Below are positions 47,480 to 59,788 of a stretch of 64,000 bases of DNA, piece by piece (position 1 is the stretch's first letter; each line of letters begins with the position of its first letter). The notes beneath the pieces are model-generated. The model searched no databases, had not been told where the DNA came from, and worked only from the letters and a program-made list of their open reading frames with translations. Made by a program: the position numbers and the translations under genes. This DNA is from Ailurus styani. Its lineage: Eukaryota; Chordata; Mammalia; Carnivora; Ailuridae. The stretch lies in the NCBI GenBank assembly GCA_002007465.1, contig LNAC01000678.1, forward strand, positions 535,928 through 599,927. The letters run 5' to 3'.

Positions 47480-48635
47480 TAAAAATTTATACAGAAAATT
47501 TTCTAGCTAGTACAAACACTAAAATAATGCAAGTTGCAAAAAAAAAGAAAAAAGGAATTGATAAAAAGATGCAAAAAATCCAATTTTGGGGGTGCCTGGG
47601 TGGCTCAGTCAGTTAAGTGGCTGCCTTTGGGTCAGGTCATGATCCCAGAATCCTGGGATGAAAGCCCCACATTGGGCTAACTGCTTGGCGGGTAGTCTGC
47701 CTCTCCCTCTCCTTGTGCCCCTCCCCACCCCAGTTCATGCTCTCTCTCTGTCTCTCTTTCTCACAAATAAATAAATAAAACCTTTTAAAAAATCTAATTT
47801 TTAAAAATGGGCAAAATTTTGAATGTACCCTTCACAAAAAATCTGTATTCAAAAGACCAAACATGAAAATGTACATAATATCATTAGTTATCAAAGAAAA
47901 TAAAACTGCAATGTTATAGCAACCACCCATGAAAATAGCTGAAATTGAAAACTGACAAAATACCAAGCATAAGGAGTATGGAGAACAACTGAAACAATCA
48001 TACACTGATGATGACTGGAGTGAAAAATATCACAGTATACACAACCATTCTAGAAAACTGCATGGTGTTATGAAATAGATTAAATATTTAATGGTTGAGC
48101 AATTTCATTCTTGAGGATATACCCAACTGAATTGAGTCTGTATGACAATAGACATACACAAGAATGATTACAGCAGCATTGTTCGTAATAGTCCTGGAGA
48201 ATCCAAATGTCCACTTACAGTAAAATACATAAATAATTTATGGGGTATTCATACAATGGATATCATATAGCAGCAGAACTCTTCAAAGTATTGTTATATA
48301 TAAATAAATAATACTGATAAATGTCACAAACATAATTCTGAATGAAATAATCCAGACATTAATATATATGATTCCATTCACATAAATTCCAAAACCAAGG
48401 AAAGAAAATTTGATACATGGCATTAGAACTTAGTATTTACCTTTAATGAAAAGGAAGAGGAGAAATTAGGAGTTATCAACTTTCAAACTGGATAATGGGG
48501 GCTGAAAATGTTCAATTTTTTTAAGCCATGGGCATTGACACATGAGTATGTTTATGTTGTGATAATTCGTTGAACTTTACCTTATGTGTGTACTTTTTTC
48601 TCCATGTACAATAAACTTGGATGAAAATGTCTGTG
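47480..48635 (+). mobile_element. old L1M 3' region, split by a SINE
   Basis: Sense landmarks: AAAAATGGGCAAAATTTTGA, GAACAACTGAAACAATCATA, GCATTGTTCGTAATAGTCCT, AATCCAAATGTCCACTTACA and TTCATACAATGGATATCATA, then a 3' UTR ending near TGTACAATAAACTTGGAT. Frames are destroyed. Confidence 0.62.
47588..47786 (+). mobile_element. Can-SINE, arctoid type, inside L1M
   Basis: Head CAGTTAAGTGGCTGCCTTTG. AAAAAATCCAATTTT (47573-47587) and AAAAAATCTAATTTT (47787-47801) form a 15-bp duplication with one C/T difference. Confidence 0.96.
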
Positions 48636-48639
48636 TCAA

Positions 48640-49370
48640 AACATATAAGGAACACTTGAGAAGAAACTAAATTAGATACAAAAAGTGTGACTCTTGGGAT
48701 TAGACATTCTGAAAATTTCTTGAACAGATGACTAATTCCACCTAAAGACAGAATCTGTGAACTAGAGAACAGATAAGAAGATGAGCATTACAGTCCATCA
48801 AACAGATGGAAAAAGTAAAAGTTTAGTTAAAAAAAAGAAAGAATGGATGAATGAAAGAAAGACATATGCTGTAATGAAAGAAGACCTAGCTTATCTTAAT
48901 AGAACTACAGAGGGAGAAAATAGAGAGTGGAGGGGGGGGGAATTTCAAAGAAATAATAGCTAAAAGTCTTCGAGAATGGATGGGAAGACAACCCTCAGAT
49001 TCAGTCAGCAAAACAAATCTCAAGCATGATAAACAAACAAAAAGTCTTTGTCCTTAGATATCACAGTCCAAGCACAGAACACCAGAAACAGAGGAAAGTC
49101 TTAAAAGCACCCAGAGAGAAGAGACAAATTATCCACAGAGTGGGACATTGGATTGACAGCCAACAACAAAAGCAGGAAGAGAGTTGAATACTATCTTCAA
49201 AGAAGGAGAAAATAGCCATCTGATGAGAATTCTATATCACATGAAAACTGTCTTTTGAAAACTGTCTTTTAAGAATGAGTTAAAGAAAAAATACAGCTGA
49301 GCAATGAAAGGGACAGGTTGACAGCATCCTAATCCATGATAAACCTTAGCACCTGTATTGTTATAACCGA
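48640..49370 (+). mobile_element. possible HAL1/L1ME relic
   Basis: A-rich sense sequence ending with GCACCCAGAGAGAAGAGACA and GATGAGAATTCTATATCACA, as in old L1/HAL1 ORF1-to-3' UTR regions. A (G)9 run lies at about 48932-48940. A 14-bp unit, GAAAACTGTCTTTT, is doubled at about 49242-49270. Assignment tentative. Confidence 0.4.
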
Positions 49371-50124
49371 TATTATGTTTCTGCTTAAATGAAGTCATAA
49401 ATTACACAATGATGTATTCTGACTTGAATTTATCAAGCCTTTACTATCTACCAATGTATAGGAAATAAAGGAGAGCAAGGAATAAACCGAATAATACTGG
49501 AGTCAGAAAAACCCAAACTAGCATAGTTACCATCAACAAGTCAGTAGCATGAAAAACCTATTTTAAATTAAGACACTTAAAGTACACAACCACTAGATGA
49601 ACTGAATGAGCCCAAGTCTGTTCTTATTTGGGCAAACTGGCCAAAAAGGGTATATTTTGGACCACTTAGAATATTTGAATATGAAATAGTTATTAGAGGA
49701 TTTCGTGGAATTATTTTTACTTTCTTTAACTGTAAAAGTATCATTTGGTAATGTAGAAAAACAAATGCACTTTAGAAGATGTACTCAGAAATGAAAAATA
49801 ATGGCTTTTTAAAATTTGAAATGAAGTGTTTATTTTCAAATAAATAATAAGAGAATTTATGATCAAGAAACTTTTCACCGAAATGTCTAAATGATGCTTG
49901 TCTTCGTTTGGGTGAGAAAGAGCTCTGTAAGCATATCTACATACCGCTGCTGCAGACCCCACTCCTTGGTCCTCCTCGTGGGGGTGCAGTGATTAATCTG
50001 GAGGTTAGGTGACAGATAATGATTTGTATTTCTGACTGGAGAAGGCATTCCACGTGTGGTGGGAGTGCAAACATCTGGGATTTGATTGATGTTCCTTCTC
50101 TTTATATCTAGGTCAATAGGAATC
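49371..50124. other. unassigned stretch
   Basis: The minus-strand frames at 49741-49962 and 49887-50126 overlap in different phases, with no family motif. 49.9-50.1 kb is less AT-rich than its surroundings and remains unexplained. Confidence 0.3.
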
Positions 50125-50137
50125 AAAAATCCAGCAA

Positions 50138-50157
50138 CATAAATAAAATCTTAAAAA
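50138..50157 (+). mobile_element. SINE reduced to its 20-bp tail
   Basis: CATAAATAAAATCTTAAAAA is the Can-SINE 3' tail with no body. It is flanked by a perfect 13-bp duplication AAAAATCCAGCAA at 50125-50137 and 50158-50170. It reads as a target-primed insertion aborted almost immediately. Confidence 0.85.
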
Positions 50158-50170
50158 AAAAATCCAGCAA

Positions 50171-51538
50171 ATGTGTCTGCTCTGCAGACCCAAACATTAG
50201 GTGGGCTAGTCACAGGTCTATACCTATGATAGGATAACAGGAAGCCAGTTTTTGTGTCTTGCAGTAAGTTATGTTTCCCAACCCAGCTTATCACATAATA
50301 AAGTTGATCATTATTTCTCCATATATGGACACTTTAATTATATTTCTAAGTTATTTTATTTCTCATTTAGAGAAGAGTGGTAATTTTCCCCCCGAATCCA
50401 TAAAACCATAAACATCAGATTCACTTGGCAGAGAAACTTGAGAAATAAAGAATAAAATTTAGGGAACTAAATAACTTGCAGTTACACTCAACTCTGTACA
50501 CCGCTGAACTGAGTTGCTGTTTTTACAGAGGAAAGTGTCCATTTCTAGAGAGCTGGAGTGTCAAGTTCATACCTTAAACAAATATGTCATCCTAAGTAGA
50601 ACCTGGTGCCTAGGGAAGGTGCAGGGTGTCTGAGTCAGAGATACGGAGACACAGGCATTGTCTGTACCCTGAAGGAAAGGCCTGAGCAATATATGGAATT
50701 AGTGGTCTAAAATAGTACACACCATGATGTATTATTGACAGGGGACCAACGTCAAACAATGACAGAGTGAACCCAAGTCCAGCATAGATGACGGTCTGAT
50801 CGGAGAGATTGCCTTAGTAAGATTGTCCATTGAAGTAGGTAAAGGTGGGCATAATTTAATTAAACCATGGATGTTTTGGGTAGACTTGGTACTTCTTGAT
50901 GTTGTGTTTCAAACTATGGAAGACTCTTCCAGACAAAATGTGGATGAGTGTATTAGAAAATCAAATATCTGGCCCAGAAGACAAGGAAAATGGAAAGAAG
51001 GAGGTTAAATACAGCAAAAAGTATTAGTCCTCTAAGTGGAAAAGAGAAGGACCAATTTAATAACTGCATTCACTTTTTAGAAATGCAACTGAGACCCTTC
51101 TGAAATGGCTTTCAAACAGCAGAGGCACCACTCATTTCGGCAGGAAAAATGCCTGCCGTGCCCTGCAGCCCCAGGCAGCACGGAGCACGTTGGAAAAGGG
51201 GTCGGTGCTCACCAGGCACCTCGGGCCCCAACCTTTGCAAACATCATGGCAGCTTTGCACAGCATGACTACTCAGCTGAAACAAAAAGGGAATGAGGGAG
51301 AAAATCGGGAGGAAATTTTGCAGGTATAGGAAATTCCATAACAAGGTCAGTAGAGTTTCTGTCCTAGGTCTCAAAACGCTTGCTTACAAGAGAATGAAAA
51401 CTCTTTCACTAGTCAGTAACACACCCCTAGGCAACGTGAGGGTACAAGAAATATGGGGCACAGAAAGGAAGGAGCAATGAAGAGGTTTTAAATACTGACG
51501 GGAAACAAAGGATCCTCACATTAGAGGAGGGCTGACAT
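50171..51538. other. unassigned stretch, GC-richer at 51.1-51.3 kb
   Basis: The 51105-51329 plus frame and its minus shadow (51132-51374) cover the least AT-rich 200 bases nearby. There is no splice-site pair, domain or family resemblance to call an exon. Confidence 0.3.
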
Positions 51539-51553
51539 CACTGTAAGTTTCTT

Positions 51554-51759
51554 TTTTTTTTTTTTAAAGGTTTTATTTATTTATTTGACACAGAGAGAGA
51601 GATTACAAGTAGGCAGAGAGGCAGGCAGAGACACAGGGAGAGGAGGAGGCAGGCTCCCCGCTGAACGGAGAGACCGATGCAGGCCTCGATCCCAGGACGC
51701 TGAGATCATGACCTGAGCGGAAAGCAGAGGCTTTAACCCACTGAGCCACCCAGGCGCCC
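51554..51759 (-). mobile_element. Can-SINE, mustelid-type
   Basis: Complete antisense copy. Perfect 15-bp duplication CACTGTAAGTTTCTT at 51539-51553 and 51760-51774. Confidence 0.97.
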
Positions 51760-51774
51760 CACTGTAAGTTTCTT

Positions 51775-52257
51775 AAAGGCACAATGATGCCTTTTTATGC
51801 CCCATTTCTGAAACACCATTCTCTGTAGGGAAGAAAATGTGGATGCGTGCTTTTGCTCCCAACGTTTGGTAAATGTGTGTTGTGAGAAGTAAACTTTGCT
51901 GAGTGATTTCTCCCCGTTTATTTCCATTTTATCAGCAAAATTAACAGACAGACACCTTTACTGTCCCCAACTTCAACATGCACTTGAGGCCTTTCCAAAA
52001 CCTTGGTATTTGATCCCTTATACTCCTTTCCTCCATCCTTTTTCTGCCTGTCAGTCTGAGTCATCATCGCACAGAGCATTTAATCATCAGTAACTGCAGT
52101 TCTTCTTAGTTTTTCTTTGTTCCCAATTCCATTAAATTCCCTTTGTGAGGGCCACTTTCTCCCTACCAGCTTCATTTCAGTGTTAGGTCCTCATAATTTC
52201 TCCATTGCCTAGAGCTTCAACTTCTTTATAATTCCTTTGCTTAATTGTACTTCTTTG
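51775..52257. other. unassigned stretch
   Basis: Mixed composition with two short opposed frames and no motif. Confidence 0.35.
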
Positions 52258-52302
52258 TCAAAACAAAAACAAAAACAAAAACAAAAACAAACACAAAAAA
52301 AC
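52258..52302. repeat. (CAAAAA)n simple repeat
   Basis: About six units, the last ones degenerate (CAAACACAAAAAAA). It could be the expanded A-tail of a lost element, but none is recognisable upstream. Confidence 0.9.
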
Positions 52303-52432
52303 CCATAAACCTGATAAAATCTAAATCTACCCCTAATGTAAATGTAATGTGGACTGGATGATATTTACAATCACAGGGCAACCAGTAAAAATTAAGTCTA
52401 TCTCTGGAAAATCAAGCTGTAGGGTCACTTTA

Positions 52433-52433
52433 A

Positions 52434-52487
<54 letters not shown>
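52433..52487. repeat. (TA)n microsatellite, uninterrupted
   Basis: About 26 perfect TA units. It is self-complementary, can extrude as a hairpin, and is likely length-variable. Confidence 0.96.
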
Positions 52488-52491
<4 letters not shown>

Positions 52492-52499
52492 AATATACA

Positions 52500-53530
52500 G
52501 AAAATCTAGAGGCTCATAGTCTTGTGAAAGTACAAAAAAATAAAGCTAAAGATAGATAAGTTTAAGATACCTCTTCATCAAAATAACCAATGAGATGGTT
52601 AAAATGCAAATTGTAGAATGAAAGAATGTGATTGCAACATTTTCAACCAATAGTTTTTTTCCTATCCAAATATGTGAAGAACTCCTTCAGTTTAATTAGA
52701 AAAAGACAGACATTCTGAATTAAAATAGGCAATCAACTTGAAGGTAAGTCACAAAAGAAATGAATGTACTACGGAAAATAAACATATGAATTTTGTTTAA
52801 CCTCTTTGATCTCCCACACACAAGAAGAGCTAACAAAATAAAAATCAGACAATGTCAGTTATTGGTAAAGATGTGGAACATGAAAACTCTCACTTAATAA
52901 AGCATAAGCTGGTATAACCACTTTATAAAGTGGTTTTCTATTACCTACTAAATTATTAAATTTTCAAGTTGGCAAGTATCATATATATAATGATCTAACA
53001 ATTCTGCTTTAAATATATACCAAAGAGAAATGAACACACATGTATAGCAAGAGGCAAAAATGTTTTAAGTATATTATTTATAATAACTCCAAATGAGCCT
53101 AACCCACCATTAACAGTATAGCAAAATATACTATATTTGAAGATCTCTAATATATAACCATATACAATAATATGAATTAATCTTAAGTATAATATTGATC
53201 AGAAAAATTCAGAAAAGGAGAATATATGTCTATGATTCCATTGGCTAATGCGAGAAATACACCATAGCATTTTTTACATGACTTTTTAAAAAAAGCAAGG
53301 AAGCAGTCTAAAATCTTCAGGGTTAGTAAAAGAGGGAGGAGAGCTATAGAAAGAAGGGAAGAGTTGATGATTACAAAAGCTTTTCAAGCGGGTTTAGGAT
53401 GCTAATGATATTCTATGTTTTGGTGCAGATGGTGATGTGTATAGGTTCCCCTCATGACTTCCGGTAATTCATTAACTTATACATCTATGGTTCATGAACT
53501 CTTACGGACCCATGTCATATGGAAAAATTT
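52500..53530 (+). mobile_element. old L1M 3' region
   Basis: Decayed sense L1 order: GTGAAGAACTCCTTCAGTTT, AAAAATCAGACAATGTCAGT with GGTAAAGATGTGGAACATGA, then a 3' UTR with GGTGCAGATGGTGATGTG and a terminal A-rich part. No frame left. Confidence 0.52.
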
Positions 53531-53759
53531 AAAAAGATTTTAAAATTCATATTACTTTATAGAGGTATGCCTTCTGCACTGATCATTTTCCACTGTAACA
53601 TCTAAATGAAATTCTTTAAGGAAAATACTAAGTATTAACAAGGCTACTTATTTCTACTCTAGCAAAAGGAAGTCAAATGTTGCAATGTAGAGAGAACAAA
53701 ACATCTTTTAAGATTTGTTGGTGGTAATTCAGTTTTCTTTCACTCGGTTATTTTTTCTG

Positions 53760-53925
53760 TTGTTTCCTAGGTTTTTGGTGACTAAAAAATTATTGCCAAG
53801 ACCAATGTCAGGGAGCTTATGCCCTGTGCTCTCTTCTAGGAGCTTTATGGTTTTAGGTCTTACATTTAAGTATTTAATTAAGTTAACTTTTGTATATGGT
53901 ATAGAAGTCTGAAAAACTAAAAGGA
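53760..53925 (-). mobile_element. L1 ORF2 fragment, antisense
   Basis: TTGCCAAGACCAATGTCAGG, TCTTCTAGGAGCTTTATGGT and TAGGTCTTACATTTAAGTAT are antisense ORF2 landmarks. It is short and flanked by no visible L1 end. The frame at 53715-53912 is its antisense shadow. Confidence 0.62.
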
Positions 53926-53954
53926 GGCTTGGTGTTTTAAAATTATAGAAAGAA

Positions 53955-54134
53955 GGGATGTCTAGGTGGCTCAGGTGGTTAAGTGTCTGACTCTTGATTT
54001 CTGCTCAGGTCATGATCTCAGAGTTGTGAGATCGAGCTCCACATTGGGCTCCGGGCTCATGTGCAGAGCCTGCTTAAGATTTGCTCGTTCTCCTTCTTTC
54101 CCTCTCCCAAACCTGGCTCTCTCTTTAAAAAAAA
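53955..54134 (+). mobile_element. Can-SINE, older carnivoran type
   Basis: Head GTTAAGTGTCTGACTCTTGA, with GGCTCATGTGCAGAGCCTGC in the body. AAATTATAGAAAGAAG upstream and AAATTACTGAAGGAAG downstream look like a diverged 16-bp duplication. Confidence 0.93.
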
Positions 54135-54150
54135 AAATTACTGAAGGAAG

Positions 54151-56339
54151 ACATGGAGATAGAGGTAAGAAACATTGCTAGATCTACTGCAAGATGTTCT
54201 GTCCTTTCCTGTTCTTGCTCTTCTTGCTCTTCTAATCCTAAGACTGTCAACTAAAAGTCTTTCAAAAATGCCATCAAAAGTATAAAGCAGGTCCCTCCTA
54301 TGTAGTCTTTGATAAATAATAACAGCATCTAATTGGAGATTATTGGATGGTGAAAAGTATCAACCTGAAAATGATTAGGAAAACGTAAGATCAATTTTCC
54401 AGTTCCAACTAGAAGCAATGAGAAAGTAAGTAAGAAGGCTGCTAACACAGAGCTAACAGGCATTTATAGTTTCTCAAGAATAGTGTTCTCACTGTTATAA
54501 GAATCTGTAGATAATAGGATTGTTTCTTTGTGCTGTTTCAAATATTTGCTCTTATTTCAGTCATAAATTATAATATTATAGTTCTGGTAATTGCTCTGTT
54601 ATGCTTTTTTGACTCAGAAGCAGTGGTAAATATGACTTTAAAATAAAGATATTTTCATGTTTAAAAAAGTAAAAGACTGGGCCTCAGTATTTATTTGTGT
54701 CATAAAGTAATAAGCATTAAGCTTCAGTACAATAAGTACTCAAGATGAAAATAGTATAGGTTGTAAACACTTCTGAGAAGTTTTCTGTTATGTCTTCTTT
54801 TAATTGAAAACACTGAGATTCACAATACCAAATTGCATGCAAGGCTTCTTGGCAGTTCTGCATGTTAAACATTGTCCTAATTTTTAAACGGCAAAGATAC
54901 ATACACAAAAAGGATTTAGACTTATGTAACAGAAATAAAATCAGGGACAGAAATAGGAGTGGTATCCCAGTTAGCACGAATATTTAATATGAGACATCTT
55001 GGATTTTGACTATCCTTTTGAGCCTAGAATTAACAGGGAGGAAGTTAATTTTCTCCCTTGACTTAAAGGTATGGTTTTCTTTTCTGTCTTTTTGCTGTTG
55101 TTGTTTTTTTATTTAAGCTGAAGTATGATACAGATGATATGGAATAAGAAGCTCTCTATAAGCAGCAGAGTGACAGAACTTTTTTTTTTCTATAACTCTA
55201 AGCTTTTGCTACAGCCCCTTCTTTCTGAAAAGGCTCTCTAATTGGAAGGGGAGTTCGAGATGTCATGTCCATTCACTGTAACTGGACAGTCCCCATAGTC
55301 TGCCAGTGTTTATGACAATTAGTGCCAGTCTTCACACTAGTAAGAGGTGTGGGATTCCTACTAAAGAATCTGATAGCAGTTTGTGCAATATGAAATGCCA
55401 GACTCTACTCAGGCATCTTGCCTGATGAATTTCACATAGTTGTATTTGTTCCACTGACAATATATGTAGGTTGTTTTAAAACACAGGATGAACTCAAATT
55501 AACATTACAAAAATAAACAATATATATTCAAACAGCTGAGGGATCATTAAAAGTGAAATATAAACAAACAATAAAGCAACAATTAAACACAGCTCCTTCA
55601 CCCAAATCACTTCTCTTTGTCATTGTTCAACTACTTCAGTTTGAATTTTTATTTTCTAACAGGAGTTTGACTGGACAAGATTTTAACAAAACAATCTTTT
55701 TTTGATAAACTTAAGGCGACCCCTCTTCAATTCTAAATTTTCATCTATCTATGTTGTTGAATAGTCTTCTGGTTCTTTTCACAAAAAAGATTTTATTTTA
55801 ACTCAGTCAACTTGAAATTAGATTTTTTTTTTCACTAGAAAAAAGAATATGCATTTTCTTGTTTTGATCATGAAGATTTGCTCTTAAGAACTAGGATCAT
55901 CAGGAGCTCTTTAACAAAATCTTATACTATCAATTTACACTTGTAAATGGATAAAACAATTGTAAAAGCAGAAAACAAGAAAAAAATGTATTTGTAAAGT
56001 CTATTTATAACTGCGTTAGCTTCCAAAATACTTAATATCTAAAACTATTATTAAAGAAATATCTGGATAGTATAGATCTCCATAACACTGAGTACCACTT
56101 TAAGTCTCAGAAAATATTATAAGATTTACTCAACAAGGTGGAAATGAGAATAAAAAAATCATAGTATGGCTCATGTATGTTCTCCATCAACCCTGTATCT
56201 GTATTTTATGACCTGATTGGTGAAATTAACATAGGTAGACAGGTTACAATAAAAGAAGACATTCAGCCTCTAGTTTTGTTAATTAAAAAAAAAGAACATA
56301 TCCAATCATTTAGCAGAGAAATATTTGAAATATGACCTT
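54151..56339. other. unassigned stretch
   Basis: Over 2 kb with no SINE, L1 landmark or supportable frame. It is the second-longest such gap in the right half of the window. Confidence 0.35.
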
Positions 56340-56356
56340 AAGAAATTTGAGAATTT

Positions 56357-56565
56357 GGGTGCCTGGGTGGCTCAGTGGGTTAAAGCCTCTGCCTTCGGCT
56401 CAGGTCATGATCTCAGGGTCTTGGGATCGAGGCCCGCATCGGGGTCTCTGCTCGGCAGGGAGCCTGCTTCCTCCTCTCTCTCTGCCTGCCTCTCTGCCTA
56501 CTTGTAATCTCTCTCTCTCTCTCTCTCTCTCTCTGTCATATAAATAAATAAAATCTTTAAAAAAA
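56357..56565 (+). mobile_element. Can-SINE, mustelid-type, expanded CT run
   Basis: Full-length, with about 13 CT units before GTCATATAAATAAATAAAAT. Perfect 17-bp duplication AAGAAATTTGAGAATTT at 56340-56356 and 56566-56582. Confidence 0.98.
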
Positions 56566-56753
56566 AAGAAATTTGAGAATTTGAAAAATAATCGCAAATT
56601 CACATGACTCTCAGAAAACTGAGCAGATAGTAGGCTTAGAAAAATAGATGCCCTTCTTTTCAAAAGCTAAATGCTATATACACCTAAGTCCTGAGTGTTC
56701 GTCCTTCAGATGTTCTGAATTTGCATTCCTCTCTGCACTCATCACGTCATTTC

Positions 56754-56956
56754 TTTTTCTTTTTCTTTTTTATTAAAGATTTTATTTATTTATTGGACAC
56801 AGAGAGAGAGATTTCAAGTAGGCAGAGAGACAGGGAGAGGAGGAAGCAAGCTCCCTGCTGAGCAGAGAGCCCGATGCGGGCCTCGATCCCAGGACCCTGA
56901 GATCATGACCTGAGCCGAAAGCAGAGGCTTTAACCCACTGAGCCACCCAGGCGCCC
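56754..56956 (-). mobile_element. Can-SINE, mustelid-type
   Basis: Complete antisense copy. TCATCACGTCATTTC (56739-56753) and TCATCATGTCATTTC (56957-56971) form a 15-bp duplication whose only difference is CG to TG. Confidence 0.97.
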
Positions 56957-56971
56957 TCATCATGTCATTTC

Positions 56972-57638
56972 ATCACAATCTTTACACTAAGCCTGATCCT
57001 CACCTCAGAGTTTGATGTTTAACAAATTAAATGGAAAAAAAAATAGGCAAAGCAGGTAAAATTGTATACTTTCAGCTGTGGCAAAACGTCTTCAGGATGT
57101 TCTCATGAAGAACCACATCTAAGTAACCACATCAAATCTTAGAACATGTCCCCACTATCTGCTCGTCAAAGTGTCTATAATTTTCATTAGTTGTATGTTT
57201 TCCTTCTGTTAGCCACTCACCTTTGTATTTTGAACACACAGGTTAGTATCTAACTGAATGAGTAACTTATAAAATATTAAAATGTAATAAATGACTGCCA
57301 AAACCATCGCTTTTAAGTGAGACATTTTTGGATAGACACACTTATTTCTATCTTCAATGTTCTTTCTTTTTCACATCCCATTACCAACTTATGCAACTAG
57401 AAGACAAAGACAAATAATCTCAACTAAAAATCTATATTAAAAGATGCTTCCCTTTACAGCTTACAATTCTAGAACAAAACATTATTAGCAATGAATCTCC
57501 ATGGTGGTGTCTACCTGGTGGTTTACCCAGAAATGATTTAAATAGCTTGTTTGGGGGACTAATAGTGTTGTAGTTATAGTAAGACACCATAGCTACATCT
57601 TTAAAAATCCTACATGTGATAATAATGCTTGAGATCTT
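56972..57638. other. unassigned stretch
   Basis: No gene or recognised repeat. Confidence 0.35.
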
Positions 57639-57850
57639 ATTTTTATTTATTTTAAAGATTTTATTTATTTATTTTAGACAGAAAACCTGCATGTGTGAGG
57701 GCTGAGGGAGGGTCAAAGAGAGAGGAAGAGAGAATCCCAAGCAGACTGCGTGCTGAGTGTGACACAGGCTTTGATCTCAAGATCCTGAGATCATGACCTG
57801 AGTCGAAATCAAGACTATGATGGTCAACCAACTGAGCCCCCCAGGCATCC
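57639..57850 (-). mobile_element. Can-SINE, older carnivoran type
   Basis: Antisense, diverged, with CAAGCAGACTGCGTGCTGAG and CGAAATCAAGACTATGATGG near the head. No clear target duplication. Confidence 0.92.
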
Positions 57851-59451
57851 TGAAAATGTTTGTGATTTAAAAAAAATAATAATTGTAAACAGCAATAGAG
57901 AGGATTCTGCAAATGTATTTTTCCATTAAAGTCAGAACTTACACTATGTATTATTCAATTTGTTGCCATCACTAAAAATATAGACATTATATCATGATAT
58001 ATTTATATACAAACACATTACATGTATATCTATTAGCATGTAGGTAGAGGCACGTAGAACTCAGGACATCATATTTTTAAATATAAATTTAAATATTTCT
58101 AAAAGATCAAATAATAATGATATTCATATCCTGTTCAAAAGTCAAAAGAAGAAATGAATTTTGATAGTATATTGTTAGTGTTCATATTTTCATGTTATAG
58201 AAACCACACTTTTCAATTTGCACCAAAAGTATTATTAAAACATGATATACTCCATATTACATATTAAAAAATGTAATATAAATGCTATCCAAGAGGGTCC
58301 AAGAACTGGGTTTGGACACCATATAATCAGAAACAGTATAAGAAAATACCCAGCAGTGACAGGTCAGGTTACCCAGGATGAAATGAAGATTAACACTTAG
58401 CAAATTAATTGGGGAGGGCTTTTAGGAGTAACATCTATGTGAAGTTTAAGGAACAGGGCTTAAACAGAGGAATAAACACACCACAACAATCTCAGCCAAT
58501 TCCCGCAGGCGTTGTGAAGTTGGGATGACCCTTTACAAGTGGCGTAACCCACTGCAACCCTACACTGGTAAATTATGATATGCAGTTTGCCCCTGGAAGG
58601 GGGCCATGATGTTGGAGAGGGGGTTTTCTTCTGCAGACAGACTGCATTCCTGGAGAGGGCTACCTGTAGAGATGTCTGCTGAGAACTCTCAGCACCTGGA
58701 AGCCCTACAGGGGTTTCTAGGTGGCACTGCATACAGAACACTATCTCATCCATATTCTAGTGAAATACCACTGCCAAGACTGTCCAACATCTGGCCGTAT
58801 AACATAGGGGCCAAATGCATAAAACTACACCACTGTTTCTTTGGAAGTTGCTAACGTTCAAGGATCACCAGCGACTCCACATACTGCTGCCCCTTCATAT
58901 TGTCCCCTTTCACCTCCAAATTTCTCACAGAACAGTCCATTAAGCCATACACAAGTCTTACATTGTAGTTGCTGGATTTTCAGAAACTATGGGAGAAAAA
59001 AATCAATCTAAGATGGCATTACAATAAGTACTAAATATGAGTAAGTACATACTTGGCCTTTTGACTATTCAAATGCTATGTTTAGCTCCATTTAGCTGTT
59101 TACACAATTGTTATAACAATCTGAATTTTCCTAATGTAATACAACTATTCCTCATACAAATAATACTCAAGTCTCCCCCCAGAAACTGATCCGATGCTCA
59201 TTATTATCACAACTATTTCTAAATGACATTAGTTTCTCTTTCAGGTTAGTCAAAATTTTATTTATAGTGTCTAGAAATTTTTGACCAAGGTATAAAATCA
59301 ACCACCTCCATAGCATAGTAAGAAAAAAAAATCCTTATTCTAAATTTTCTAGAAAATGCAAATGTGCATATGTATGTGTATATAGCAGATGAGTACTCAG
59401 CAGTGGAAATAACGAGATTAGATTGATGAGTGGTGGTAATTTGGGTTAAGT
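57851..59451. other. unassigned stretch, possible retroviral remnant
   Basis: 58.44-58.86 kb is less AT-rich. The minus-strand frame 58460-58753 and plus frame 58606-58854 overlap, with no motif. Being downstream of the pol fragment on the minus strand, it might contain LTR or 3' retroviral sequence. That is inference from position only. Confidence 0.3.
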
Positions 59452-59788
59452 CTATGTAACCCTTGTTTCTTTTATCATAATCACGCAGTTTATGAGGCAA
59501 GAGTTTTTGTTGAGGACCATAGAGCATGTCGTCTGTTCTACTTGAGTTTGGATGCTTCCTTTGCAAAGAAATTCTTTGCTGAGTAAAGCATCTTTAAATT
59601 CTACGTCCATGTTGAGAAGGGAGGGTTCCACATACTTTTTTCCAAATCTTATTGTTACACATCCTCCAGGCTTTTTCATCCCAAGTCCCTGATAATCTGC
59701 CAAAATTATTAACCACTCCACTGAGTCAGTATATATTCTTACCTTAGACCCCCTCTCCTTCCAGCCAGTATTGAAATTTGTCATGCTG
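59452..59788 (-). pseudogene. endogenous retrovirus pol fragment (RNase H region), decayed
   Basis: On the minus strand the translation contains IYTDS (59722-59736), the block typical of retroviral RNase H. The nucleotide sequence after it keeps a recognisable order but is out of phase with the family. The frame is broken by substitutions and indels, and a SINE sits at its upstream edge. It is an ancient non-functional fragment; the retroviral class is not assigned. Confidence 0.5.

Noticed and set aside
48781..48963. Lysine-rich plus frame as a small protein
   Set aside because: A-rich decayed L1/HAL1-like sequence. The composition explains the lysines, and no start or splice context supports it.
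49741..50126. Overlapping minus-strand frames as a possible exon
   Set aside because: They are in different phases and share no family motif. The region ends at the tail-only SINE and has no plausible splice pair.
55780..55835. AAAAAAGATTTTATTTTA as another tail-only SINE remnant
   Set aside because: No flanking duplication and no AATAAATAAA periodicity. The similarity is no more than AT-rich chance.
59258..59566. 102-codon minus-strand frame next to the pol relic as a surviving retroviral gene
   Set aside because: It overlaps the pol-relic frame in another phase and has no recognisable motif. There is no evidence of an intact retroviral gene.
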